Below the pieces are notes generated by a model that was not told the DNA's origin, did no database searches, and was given only the letters and a program-made list of their open reading frames with translations. A program made the translations under genes and the position numbers. Source: Adhaeribacter pallidiroseus (GTDB lineage: Bacteria; Bacteroidota; Bacteroidia; Cytophagales; Hymenobacteraceae). Taken from it: 64,000 nt of DNA. The stretch covers positions 3,162,001 through 3,226,000 of the forward strand of contig NZ_QASA01000001.1 of the NCBI RefSeq assembly GCF_003340495.1, read 5' to 3'. Positions 56,040-64,000 of the stretch are shown here, piece by piece; within the stretch, counting starts at the first letter, position 1, and every line of letters begins with the position of its first letter.

Positions 56040-59000
56040 TTAGTTACTACCTAAAGCTTTTTCCTTTGTCTTATTTTTCTCAGCGGCTTCGATGGCATCG
56101 TAAATTACTTGTTGCACTTCGGTGCGGGTATTTAAATCACTTAGTTTGCTGTTATTACGCGTCGGGTTTACCCGGTTTGATAAAAAAACATACACCAAAT
56201 CATACTTCGGATCAATCCAGGTGAAAGTACCGGTAAAGCCACTGTGGCCAAAGCTTTCCGGACTGGCTCCTTTGGCCGCATTGCCGTGCTCAATGTAAGG
56301 CGAATTAATCCGATCGAAACCTAAAGCCCGGCGGTTGGTAGGGCAAAACTGGCAACTGGTGTAGGTATTCAGGGTAGCTTCGGAAATATACCGCCGGTTT
56401 CCTGACTGGCCTTTTCGCAAATACATGTGCATTAACTTCGCCAAATCGTTGGCGTTGCCAAATAACCCCGCGTGTCCGGATACCCCCCCCAGCATGGCCG
56501 CCCCTTCGTCGTGCACGGTGCCGTGCAGCAATTGCTTCCGGAACAGCGAATCGTACTCAGTGGGTACAATCCGGCTTTTCGGAAAATACTTTTCCGGATT
56601 AAAAGTTAAAGAAGTAGCCCCAAGTGGCCGGTAAAAATTTTCTTTTAAATACGTCTCGAACTTCATACCCGTCAGGCGTTCTACAATTAAAGGGTACAGA
56701 ATAAAAGATAAATCGGAATAAACGTAACCGGGCTTTTCGTTTAAAGGGGAATTCCGGATTTTTTTGTATAGCTTTTTAGGATAGCGCCGGTGCATGTACA
56801 AATTTTGGGCAACTTTAGACGGGAAGCGAGCAGAAGAATCGGCTTTAAAAGTATACCACTTAAATTTACCATTTTTCTTCATGGTATCTTTCCAGAAAGG
56901 AATAAAAGGCGTGAGCCGGGCCTGGTGCGTGAGAATATCTTTAAAACTTAAATTTTCTTTGTTGGAGCCTTTAAAACCGGGCAAATAATCGCCTACTTTT
57001 TTGTTAAAATCAAATTTACCTTCGTCCTGCAGTTTCATTAAAGCCGCCAGCGACGTAGAAATTTTCGTCAGCGAAGCCAGATCGTACAAGTCCGTGTTGC
57101 TAACAGGCGTTTTGTTTTCGTACGTATGGTACCCAAAAGCTTTTTGATATATAACATTGCCGCCTTGGGCCACCAGCACCTGCGCTCCCGGAATTGCTTT
57201 GGCCTGAATAGCGGCATTTACCAGAGAATCAATGCGGCTAAAAATTTTAGAACTTAAGCCTACGTCTTCGGGCGAGGAATATTTAAAACGCAACCCGCCG
57301 TGTGTAGCCAAACCGTAAGTAGCTTTAAAGGTACGCGTAACCGTAACCGGCAACTTGCCGTCCGCACTTAAACCGCCAAATATAACTTCGGCCGCTACCT
57401 CCTGGGCATTCGGTGATTCTTGGTAACTCATTATAACGGCGTTCAGTTTTTCTAAATCCTGGAACTTAGCTAAAGAGTAGGCATTACCAAATACACTTAA
57501 AATAGTTTTCTGCCCTTTTGCTAATTCTTTTATAAACACTACCGTTTCGGCGGAAACTCCGTAATTATTGACTGGCCGCACGCCTAAATCATGGGCTCCG
57601 GCAACTATTACATTGTAGTTTTTAAGTTTATTTTTTAAATCCTGCAGGTAATCGATGCTGGCATTAGGTGGCAGATAAAGGTTTTGCACCGGAGCGTACC
57701 GTGCCAGCATGCGCTGAAAAGGAGTTTCGGTGTTTACCCCAATAGCTAAAGCCGCAATTTTTAAAGTATCCAAACTACGGAGAGGCAACGTGTTATGCAC
57801 GTTGCGCACCACCGTAACCGAAAGTTCCGAAAGTTTGCGGTTCACATAATCGGCATTAGCGTTATTTAAATCTGCGTACAAATTTTTTAAATTTACGGGC
57901 TTATACTGGTGTAAACCTGCCCAGTATTTTAACGCTAAGATCTTTCGTACCCGGGCATCAATTTCTTCTTGCGTAATTTGCTTTTGCACAATGGCTTCTT
58001 TTACTAACCGGATGGCCAAACCTATATTCTCGGAGAACTCAATGATATCGTTCCCAGCTAAAACTGCCCGTAAGTCGGCTTGCCCGTCCGGAAAATTCCG
58101 GGTAACGCCTTTCATGTTCATGGCATCGGTAAAAACCAGCCCTTTAAAATTCAGCTCTTCTTTTAATAACCCGGTAACAATGGGTTTAGATAAAGTAGAA
58201 GGCAGATTACTCGTGGTATCCAGGGCCGGAATATTTAAGTGGGCCACCATTACCGAGCCCAGCCCTTCTTTCATCAGCTCCCGGAAAGGATACAATTCCA
58301 AAGAATCTAAGCGCCGGCGGTTATAATAAATCTGCGGCAAAGCCAAATGCGAGTCTACGTCGGTATCGCCGTGACCCGGGAAATGCTTGGCGCAGGCCAG
58401 AATGCCATTATCCTGCAAGCCTTTCATGTAAGCAATGCCTTTGCGGGTTACGTTTTTCTTGTTTTCGCCGAACGACCGGAAATTAATGACCGGATTATCG
58501 GCATTGTTGTTTACATCAATTACGGGAGCAAAATTTACGTGCATGCCCAACCGCTTAAACTGGCCGGCTACTTCTTTTCCCATTTCGTAAATGAGTTTCT
58601 CATCTTCCAGGCCCCCGATGCTCATTTGGTAAGGAAAACGGGTAGTACTATCCAGGCGCATGCCTACCCCGTACTCCGCGTCCATGGCAATGAGCAGGGG
58701 CACTTTGGCTAAGCTTTGGTAGCGGTTGGTGAGTTTGGCCTGCCGCACGGGGCCACCCTGAAAAAAGATTAAACCGCCTACTTTGTACTGCGCAACCACC
58801 TGCGCGATAGAATCTTCGAAAGCCCGGTTCCGGTTAGAGTAGGCCGCAATCATGAACATCTGGGCAATGCGTTCTTCGGGGCTTAAAGTAGCAAAAACCG
58901 AATCGACCCATTTTTGGTTGGTTTGCAGAAAAGCCGGGGGCACCACTATCTCGGGCTTAATCGGAACCGGGATTTTGCTTTTTTTGGCTTGTTGCGCAAG

Positions 59001-59051
59001 CGTAGTAATAGCAAACAGAATAAAAATCAGGGTGATCTTACAAACTCTCAA
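56040..59051 (-). CDS. GH3 glycosidase fused to a serine beta-lactamase-type hydrolase
   Basis: A 1003-aa secreted fusion. After a signal peptide (ITLIFILFAITTLAQQ) comes a NagZ-like GH3 domain (residues 50-590) with the catalytic loop KHFPGHGDTDVDSH and the nucleophile D309 in VFTDAMNMKG. The second part (620-985) is a class C/AmpC-like serine hydrolase with S660-L-T-K663, YSDLSF and GHSGFTGT. Such fusions are known in Bacteroidota and suggest breakdown of peptidoglycan or of N-acetylglucosaminyl peptides in the periplasm. The only start in phase with the signal peptide is a TTG at 59051. Confidence 0.92.
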   Translation of the reverse strand: MRVCKITLIFILFAITTLAQQAKKSKIPVPIKPEIVVPPAFLQTNQKWVDSVFATLSPEERIAQMFMIAAYSNRNRAFEDSIAQVVAQYKVGGLIFFQGGPVRQAKLTNRYQSLAKVPLLIAMDAEYGVGMRLDSTTRFPYQMSIGGLEDEKLIYEMGKEVAGQFKRLGMHVNFAPVIDVNNNADNPVINFRSFGENKKNVTRKGIAYMKGLQDNGILACAKHFPGHGDTDVDSHLALPQIYYNRRRLDSLELYPFRELMKEGLGSVMVAHLNIPALDTTSNLPSTLSKPIVTGLLKEELNFKGLVFTDAMNMKGVTRNFPDGQADLRAVLAGNDIIEFSENIGLAIRLVKEAIVQKQITQEEIDARVRKILALKYWAGLHQYKPVNLKNLYADLNNANADYVNRKLSELSVTVVRNVHNTLPLRSLDTLKIAALAIGVNTETPFQRMLARYAPVQNLYLPPNASIDYLQDLKNKLKNYNVIVAGAHDLGVRPVNNYGVSAETVVFIKELAKGQKTILSVFGNAYSLAKFQDLEKLNAVIMSYQESPNAQEVAAEVIFGGLSADGKLPVTVTRTFKATYGLATHGGLRFKYSSPEDVGLSSKIFSRIDSLVNAAIQAKAIPGAQVLVAQGGNVIYQKAFGYHTYENKTPVSNTDLYDLASLTKISTSLAALMKLQDEGKFDFNKKVGDYLPGFKGSNKENLSFKDILTHQARLTPFIPFWKDTMKKNGKFKWYTFKADSSARFPSKVAQNLYMHRRYPKKLYKKIRNSPLNEKPGYVYSDLSFILYPLIVERLTGMKFETYLKENFYRPLGATSLTFNPEKYFPKSRIVPTEYDSLFRKQLLHGTVHDEGAAMLGGVSGHAGLFGNANDLAKLMHMYLRKGQSGNRRYISEATLNTYTSCQFCPTNRRALGFDRINSPYIEHGNAAKGASPESFGHSGFTGTFTWIDPKYDLVYVFLSNRVNPTRNNSKLSDLNTRTEVQQVIYDAIEAAEKNKTKEKALGSN

Positions 59052-59606
59052 GTCGGATAGTCATTTAATCTACTTACAAGAATTATTTTAACATAAGGCT
59101 GGTTGATTTCCTAGCAATTTGCTCCGAAATACAATAATAAGCCTGTATTCCAAAGGTAATAGATAAAACTGGCACCTGAAATCTTCTGTTTGAATTGTTG
59201 CGGAAGAATAGCTGCAGCTTACGCTTTTCGGTTATATTATGGTAGATAAACCAGTCAGAAGCCGATTTTTAAAAAATACGTATAAGGAGGTTAATATTTA
59301 GACTTCTGAAATTTAAGTTGGCTCATATAATGATACAGCTACGAAAAGTCCGAAATCAGTCGGAAATTTCTCGCAATTTCGATTAACGCTTGTTCAGCTT
59401 TACCTTAGCTTAAGGCGAAAAATTTAAAAAATCGGCCCAGCTAAATATTCTTCCGGCCATTTGTTCAAGTATTATAATGCTATCAGCCGGATTTTGCCGG
59501 ATTTAGAATAAATAACAAGAATTTTTAAATAATTAATACTTTAGCAAGATTGTTATTAGATTTATCGTAACTTTGCGCTGCAAATAGGAACCCTAACGTA
59601 TTTGCA
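59052..59606. other. 555-bp divergent intergenic region upstream of guaB
   Basis: Holds promoters for the GH3 fusion and for guaB. Only the TAACTTTG near guaB is recognisable. No small gene or riboswitch-like fold was seen. Confidence 0.4.
59568..59575 (+). promoter_or_regulatory. Candidate -7 element of guaB
   Basis: TAACTTTG fits TAnnTTTG and lies 31 bp before the ATG. The nearest TTG (59550-59552) is only 15 nt upstream, shorter than the usual spacing, so the assignment is tentative. Confidence 0.45.
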
Positions 59607-61076
59607 ATGCTTACCTACCAATCCAAAGTACTTTTTGAAGCCCTCACCTACGACGACGTGCTTCTGCTGCCTGATTATTCAGAAGTTTTACCTAAAAATT
59701 GCAATACTGCTACCCTGCTTACCCGCAACATTCGGTTGAACATCCCGTTTGTATCGGCCGCGATGGATACGGTAACGGAAGCTGACCTGGCGATTGCTAT
59801 GGCCCAGGAAGGAGGCATCGGCATTATTCATAAAAATATGTCGGTTAAAAAACAAGCCGAACAGGTTCGCAAAGTCAAGCGCTCCGAAAGCGGTATGATC
59901 ATGGATCCGGTTACCCTCACCGACGATTCTACGCTGGCCGATGCGTTCCGGATCATGAAAGAATTTAAAATTGGCGGCATACCGGTTACTAACGCCGACG
60001 GTAAGTTAACTGGCATTATCACTAACCGCGACCTGCGCTTCCAGAAAGATACCACCCTGAAGGTATCGGAGGTAATGACCAAAGAAAACCTGATTACCGC
60101 GGTTAAAGGAGTTGATTTAGCCAAAGCCGAGGATATCTTACAACAATACCGCATCGAGAAATTACCGGTAGTGGATAAAGATGGCAAACTGATTGGTTTA
60201 ATAACCTATAAAGATATTCTGAAAAAGAAAAACCGCCCTAACGCCTGCAAAGACGAATTTGGCCGGTTACGGGTAGGCGCTGCGGTAGGTGTTACGCCCG
60301 ATGTATTAACCCGCGTAGCGGCCTTGGTTGAAGCCGGCGTAGATGTGATTAGTGTAGATACCGCCCATGGTCACTCCAAAGGCGTTCTGGATGCGGTAAA
60401 AGAAATAAAACAGCATTTCCCGAATTTAGATTTAATCGCCGGCAATGTAGCCACCGCCGAAGGTGCCAAAGCCTTGGCCAAGGCCGGTGCCGATGCCGTA
60501 AAAGTAGGCGTTGGCCCCGGCAGCATTTGTACTACCCGCATTATTGCCGGTATTGGGGTACCGCAACTCTCGGCCGTTATGGAAGCAGTACGGGGCTTGG
60601 AAGGCACGGGCGTTCCGGTAATTGCCGATGGTGGTATTAAATTTTCGGGTGATGTGGTAAAAGCTATTGCGGGTGGCGCCAGCACCGTAATGGTGGGTTC
60701 TTTATTGGCCGGTACCGACGAAGCTCCCGGCGAAATGGTGATCTACGAAGGCCGTAAATTTAAAACTTACCGGGGCATGGGCTCCATCGAAGCCATGGAA
60801 GAAGGCTCGAAAGACCGTTACTTTCAGGATGCCGAAGACGATGTAAAAAAATTGGTACCCGAAGGGATTGTGGGTCGGGTGCCGTTTAAAGGCTTAGTGG
60901 CCGAGGTTATTTACCAGATGGTGGGTGGTTTACGGGCCGGTATGGGATACTGCGGTGCCCCGGATATTGACCGTTTAAAAGAAGCCCGTATGGTAAAAAT
61001 ATCGGCCGCCGGTTTGCGCGAGAGCCACCCGCACGATGTACAAATAACCAAAGAAGCGCCCAACTACACCCGTTAG
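59607..61076 (+). CDS. guaB: Inosine-5'-monophosphate dehydrogenase
   Basis: The enzyme oxidises IMP to XMP with NAD, the committed step to GMP. The 489-aa length is standard. Two CBS domains occupy about residues 95-205 ([31 protein letters not shown]). The catalytic Cys308 lies in [15 protein letters not shown], and the flap has YRGMGS and GRVPFKG. Phosphate binding is in [12 protein letters not shown]. It is a monocistronic gene with a strong terminator after it. Confidence 0.97.
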   Translation: MLTYQSKVLFEALTYDDVLLLPDYSEVLPKNCNTATLLTRNIRLNIPFVSAAMDTVTEADLAIAMAQEGGIGIIHKNMSVKKQAEQVRKVKRSESGMIMDPVTLTDDSTLADAFRIMKEFKIGGIPVTNADGKLTGIITNRDLRFQKDTTLKVSEVMTKENLITAVKGVDLAKAEDILQQYRIEKLPVVDKDGKLIGLITYKDILKKKNRPNACKDEFGRLRVGAAVGVTPDVLTRVAALVEAGVDVISVDTAHGHSKGVLDAVKEIKQHFPNLDLIAGNVATAEGAKALAKAGADAVKVGVGPGSICTTRIIAGIGVPQLSAVMEAVRGLEGTGVPVIADGGIKFSGDVVKAIAGGASTVMVGSLLAGTDEAPGEMVIYEGRKFKTYRGMGSIEAMEEGSKDRYFQDAEDDVKKLVPEGIVGRVPFKGLVAEVIYQMVGGLRAGMGYCGAPDIDRLKEARMVKISAAGLRESHPHDVQITKEAPNYTR

Positions 61077-61146
61077 GTAATTTTTAATTTTTATTTCATA
61101 AAATTCACCAGTACGTATCGGCTTAAGCAAGTTCATTTTTTTGTGT

Positions 61147-61198
61147 AACACCAAGTAGTACAGCAGTAATTTTTTAAAAATCTGTACTGCTTGGTGTT
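61147..61198 (+). terminator. Intrinsic terminator after guaB
   Basis: Arms AACACCAAGTAGTACAG and CTGTACTGCTTGGTGTT pair over 17 bases with one G-U, followed by a T-rich tract (TTTTCTTTTG). Confidence 0.8.
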
Positions 61199-61287
61199 TT
61201 CTTTTGTTCTATTTGCAGCCATAACTGATTCGGGAAGTGCATTCCTGTTTTTACCAGTAAGCTTTTTTTCGCTAACATTTTTAGAAG

Positions 61288-61319
61288 TTTGATACTTATT
61301 GTAGTAAAACTTATATTTG
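61288..61319 (+). promoter_or_regulatory. Promoter of the partner-switching operon
   Basis: TTTG (61288-61291), 20-nt spacer, TATATTTG (61312-61319): a good match to the Bacteroidota consensus, about 50 bp before the first ATG of the operon. Confidence 0.65.
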
Positions 61320-61371
61320 GACCTTTTGCCAGACTCCCTTACCGATAAGGCAAAATTCAGGAACTTCCCAT

Positions 61372-63429
61372 ATGCCTTATACCATCAACTACAAAAGGTT
61401 ATACACTTTTGCCGCAACGGTAAGCTGGCTTTTGTTAGTAATTAATTCATTATTCGTTAACCAGGAGTCTTACCCCGAAACTTTTCAGGAAAATTCAAAC
61501 TTTCTGGGCCGGCTCTTTAAGGTAAGCTTTATTGCCTTTGTGTTTCTTACCCAGCGCGCTTCCGTAGAAGCTTATAGAGGTTCGGATTTCATCGGGTATC
61601 TTTGGAAACTGTTTATCCGGGCCGGCAGCACGGCCTATATCTGCGGTTTGTTCTTTTTTGGCGATCAACGATTAAGCAAGTTTTTTACTCCTTTTCAGGG
61701 CCTGCTCGAGGTAATTTATTTTATTAGTTTTGCCTTTCTCACTTACTTTCTGGGTAAAGCCTTTTACATCTGGCGCAACATGATCTTGTTTCAGAAAACC
61801 CGGGCCTTGCAGTACGAGTGGGATTGGTTTGAATTTCTGATTTATGCTTCTTTGCTGGGAAGCTTGCTGGGCCTTCGGTTGCTCAATTATATTCCACTGT
61901 TATGTTTAATGGTGTTGTATATGCTTTTTCTCAGTATTCATTTACGGTGGGTCGCCTATTTAACCGCTACTAAAAAATGGCGGTCGGTATTTCTGCTCAC
62001 GGGTATTTTAGTAGGTTTAATTATTTTTTATGAATATTTTGAATACATGCTGGCCCAGCACCAGCTTATTATCGATTTCTTCTACGATCCTTTTCTTGGA
62101 TTAACCTGCCTTTTTGTGGCTATTTATACCTTAATTTCTTTATTGGTAGCTATTTTTAACTTACCTACTTCTTCGGTGTTTGAACAAAAACGCGAAGATT
62201 TATTGAATTTTCAGCGCTTGAGCCAATCCATTCAACAAGGCGAAGACGAACCCCAGGTTTACAATTTAATGTTTCATAGTGCCATGAATGCCTCCGGAGC
62301 TGATGCCGCCTGGTTAGAAATAATAAACGAGGCCAGTCAATCCAGTATTATAGAGGCAGAGAATGTAGATGAAACAGTAGTTACCCAAATCCGGCAAGTG
62401 CTCGATAAGTATCAGGTAAGCAGTGTGGAGTATGTTAATAATAACCTGGATCACAACGCAGGATTTAAAGCGCTGCAATTGCCTTGGCGCTCGTTAAACG
62501 TGATACCTTTAAAATCACAAAAACGCACTTACGGCACTTTATACTTACTCAAAGACATTGAACAAGGCTTCGACCGGGAAAGCATTAACGTTATTCGCAC
62601 GTTTACTAGTCAAACCATTCTTACCATCGAAAACCTACGGCTAGTGGCGGAGTCACTGCAAAATGAACGCTACAAAGAAGAACTGAAGATTGCCTCATCG
62701 GTGCAGGAAAGTTTAATTCCTAAAACCTTCCCGAGTGATAGTTGGTTCGAGATTAGTTGTTACAGTCAAGCGGCCCGAGAGGTAGGTGGCGATTTTTACG
62801 ATTTCCTGCAGCTGAATGAAGACCGGATTGCTATTATTATTGGCGATGTATCAGGTAAAGGTATTTCGGCTGCTTTTCACATGGCCCAGATGAAAGGTAT
62901 TTTCCATGGGCTGATGCAAGACGATTTGCAGCCCGTGGAATTTATGGTGAAAGCCAACAATGCCCTGACCCATTGTTTAGAACGCACTTCGTTTATTACC
63001 GCGGCTTTATACATTATTGATTATAAGTTAAAAGGTTTTTTCTTCGCCCGGGCTGGTCATTGCCACACCTTGTATTATAACTCCATGACCGAAGAAACGT
63101 TTTATTTTAATACCGAAGGGTTAGGGTTAGGCATTATCCGCGACAAGTCGTACAGCAAACGCATTCATAACATGCACTACGATTATAATCCCGGTGATGT
63201 CATGGTTATTTATACCGATGGCATTGTGGAAGCCCGCAGTGCTAACCAAGACGAATACGGCGAAGAACGTTTACGCGAGATGCTCAGTAAACACTACCAT
63301 TTAGAAGCCAACGATATTAAAGACGCTATTATAAACGATTTAAATAACTTCAGCAGCGAAATAATCCACGACGACCAAACGCTAATCGTGATTAAATTTA
63401 GAAATGATCAACCAAATTTAGCCTTGTGA
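61372..63429 (+). CDS. Membrane-bound PP2C-type (SpoIIE/RsbU) protein phosphatase
   Basis: A 685-aa protein. The N-terminal 270 residues hold about seven membrane helices. A GAF-like domain follows (about 275-430), then a short coiled coil (ENLRLVAESLQNERYKEELK) and an RsbU-like phosphatase domain with metal-binding D474 (EVGGDFYDF), D492 (GDVSGKG) and the later YTDGIVEA and HDDQTLIVIK. In partner-switching systems this enzyme dephosphorylates the STAS protein. The next two genes encode a STAS protein and an ATP-binding kinase, 8 bp downstream and overlapping, so all parts of a switch are adjacent. The signal sensed is unknown. Confidence 0.9.
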   Translation: MPYTINYKRLYTFAATVSWLLLVINSLFVNQESYPETFQENSNFLGRLFKVSFIAFVFLTQRASVEAYRGSDFIGYLWKLFIRAGSTAYICGLFFFGDQRLSKFFTPFQGLLEVIYFISFAFLTYFLGKAFYIWRNMILFQKTRALQYEWDWFEFLIYASLLGSLLGLRLLNYIPLLCLMVLYMLFLSIHLRWVAYLTATKKWRSVFLLTGILVGLIIFYEYFEYMLAQHQLIIDFFYDPFLGLTCLFVAIYTLISLLVAIFNLPTSSVFEQKREDLLNFQRLSQSIQQGEDEPQVYNLMFHSAMNASGADAAWLEIINEASQSSIIEAENVDETVVTQIRQVLDKYQVSSVEYVNNNLDHNAGFKALQLPWRSLNVIPLKSQKRTYGTLYLLKDIEQGFDRESINVIRTFTSQTILTIENLRLVAESLQNERYKEELKIASSVQESLIPKTFPSDSWFEISCYSQAAREVGGDFYDFLQLNEDRIAIIIGDVSGKGISAAFHMAQMKGIFHGLMQDDLQPVEFMVKANNALTHCLERTSFITAALYIIDYKLKGFFFARAGHCHTLYYNSMTEETFYFNTEGLGLGIIRDKSYSKRIHNMHYDYNPGDVMVIYTDGIVEARSANQDEYGEERLREMLSKHYHLEANDIKDAIINDLNNFSSEIIHDDQTLIVIKFRNDQPNLAL

Positions 63430-63437
63430 CGTAATAA

Positions 63438-63782
63438 ATGGCAATGAAAATAACACACGAAATCAAAGACCAAACGATCACCATCCGCCTGAATGGTGAA
63501 CTGGATGCCAGCTCCTCTGTCTTGCTGGATGAAGAATTATCTAAACCAGAAATCATGTTATTTAAAAAAATTCTGGTAGACTGCGATCGACTCAATTATA
63601 TCTCCTCGGCAGGTTTAGGTGTATTTATTTCGCACCTCCAACGTTTTGAAGACGCCCAGATTAAATTAATCTTTTTTAACATGCAGGATAAAGTTAAAAA
63701 CGTATTCGAAATACTGGGTCTGGACTTGCTCATGACGATAGTCTCTTCTTACGACGAAGCTATGACGATTGCTAATGAATAA
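63438..63782 (+). CDS. STAS-domain anti-anti-sigma factor-like protein
   Basis: A 114-aa STAS domain of the SpoIIAA/RsbV type. Phosphorylatable Ser56/Ser57 sit in RLNYISSAGLGVF, the usual position at the start of the helix after the third strand. DASSSVLLDEEL and QIKLIFFNMQDKVKNVFEILGLD complete the fold. It starts 8 bp after the phosphatase gene, and its stop overlaps the next gene's start by 8 bp, implying balanced production. Confidence 0.92.
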   Translation: MAMKITHEIKDQTITIRLNGELDASSSVLLDEELSKPEIMLFKKILVDCDRLNYISSAGLGVFISHLQRFEDAQIKLIFFNMQDKVKNVFEILGLDLLMTIVSSYDEAMTIANE

Positions 63783-64000
63783 CTCCATTCGGATTAGCTG
63801 CGACCTCACCAATTTAATTGAAGTTAGAAATTTCGTTCGGGAATTTCTAATGCCGTATGCCCTTACGGAAAATGAAGTTAACCTGATTGTGTTTGCCGTG
63901 GATGAGATAAGTGCGAACTTAATTATCCACGCTAACCAAAAGGATAATAGTAAATACATTTATTTAACCATTACTAAAGAGCAAAACAGTTTTATCTTTG
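63775..64000 (+). CDS. RsbW/SpoIIAB-like ATP-binding serine kinase, partial
   Basis: The ATG at 63775 overlaps the STAS stop. The 75 residues seen before the window ends are MNNSIRISCDLTNLIEVRNF..., with an N-box-like DEISANLIIHAN typical of the HATPase_c_2 anti-sigma kinases. It would phosphorylate the STAS protein and hold a sigma factor or other partner. The G-boxes and C-terminus are outside the window. Confidence 0.85.
   Translation, partial: MNNSIRISCDLTNLIEVRNFVREFLMPYALTENEVNLIVFAVDEISANLIIHANQKDNSKYIYLTITKEQNSFIF

Noticed and set aside
59052-59606. Riboswitch upstream of guaB
   Set aside because: No recognisable purine or guanidine type fold; only a candidate promoter element.

Overview
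The window looks like chromosome of a Bacteroidota bacterium, most likely a cytophagalean of the Hymenobacteraceae (Adhaeribacter-like). The indicators are moderate GC with very AT-rich spacers, promoters of the TTTG-N19/20-TAnnTTTG type, giant hybrid two-component sensors with two seven-bladed propellers, M1/M13/M14 peptidases, a GH3-serine hydrolase fusion, a bestrophin and DoxX. The genus is inference. No rRNA, tRNA or CRISPR array was recognised.

Layout. 1-5.3 kb: end of a membrane protein, an unknown CxxC protein, then on the minus strand a 5-oxoprolinase locus (pxpB, pxpC, pxpA and an NRAMP-like carrier). 5.5-9.3 kb: a secreted M1 aminopeptidase and an ISAs1-type insertion sequence whose transposase frame is broken at an A8 run. 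9.6-18.2 kb: an accessory, rearranged zone with two aldo/keto reductases and a third fragment, a HigBA toxin-antitoxin pair, a phosphorothioate-type HNH restriction enzyme, a queD fragment cut by an IS3-type element, a bestrophin pseudogene, a Fic toxin with a previously unlisted convergent VbhA-like antitoxin and a second small antitoxin-like gene, and the intact bestrophin. 18.8-30.3 kb: three paralogous hybrid histidine kinases on the minus strand, two with 14 propeller repeats, all ending in receiver domains with no DNA-binding output. 31-46.5 kb: housekeeping and catabolic enzymes (quinone oxidoreductase with a frameshift, lactonase, SDR, M13 and M14 peptidases, YdcF, GH16, MFS, a frameshifted AAC(3)-I-like acetyltransferase, an SGNH esterase pseudogene, DoxX). 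46.8-53.9 kb: DUF5675, a large FAD/Fe-S dehydrogenase, and a YtrA-type GntR/ABC operon with a clear promoter and operator. 54.6-64 kb: small unknown proteins, a GH3-beta-lactamase fusion, guaB, and the start of a PP2C/STAS/anti-sigma kinase partner-switching operon that runs off the end.

The most interesting points are the convergent, 3'-overlapping Fic/VbhA-like pair; the fact that both toxin-antitoxin loci sit between partial duplicates of a neighbouring gene; a 128-bp MITE-like element present twice (about 95% identical, inverted), with a related 105-bp pair flanking the SGNH pseudogene; graded erosion of the first receiver domain in the three kinases; and several genes broken by single-base changes, most in homopolymers, which may be real decay or consensus errors.
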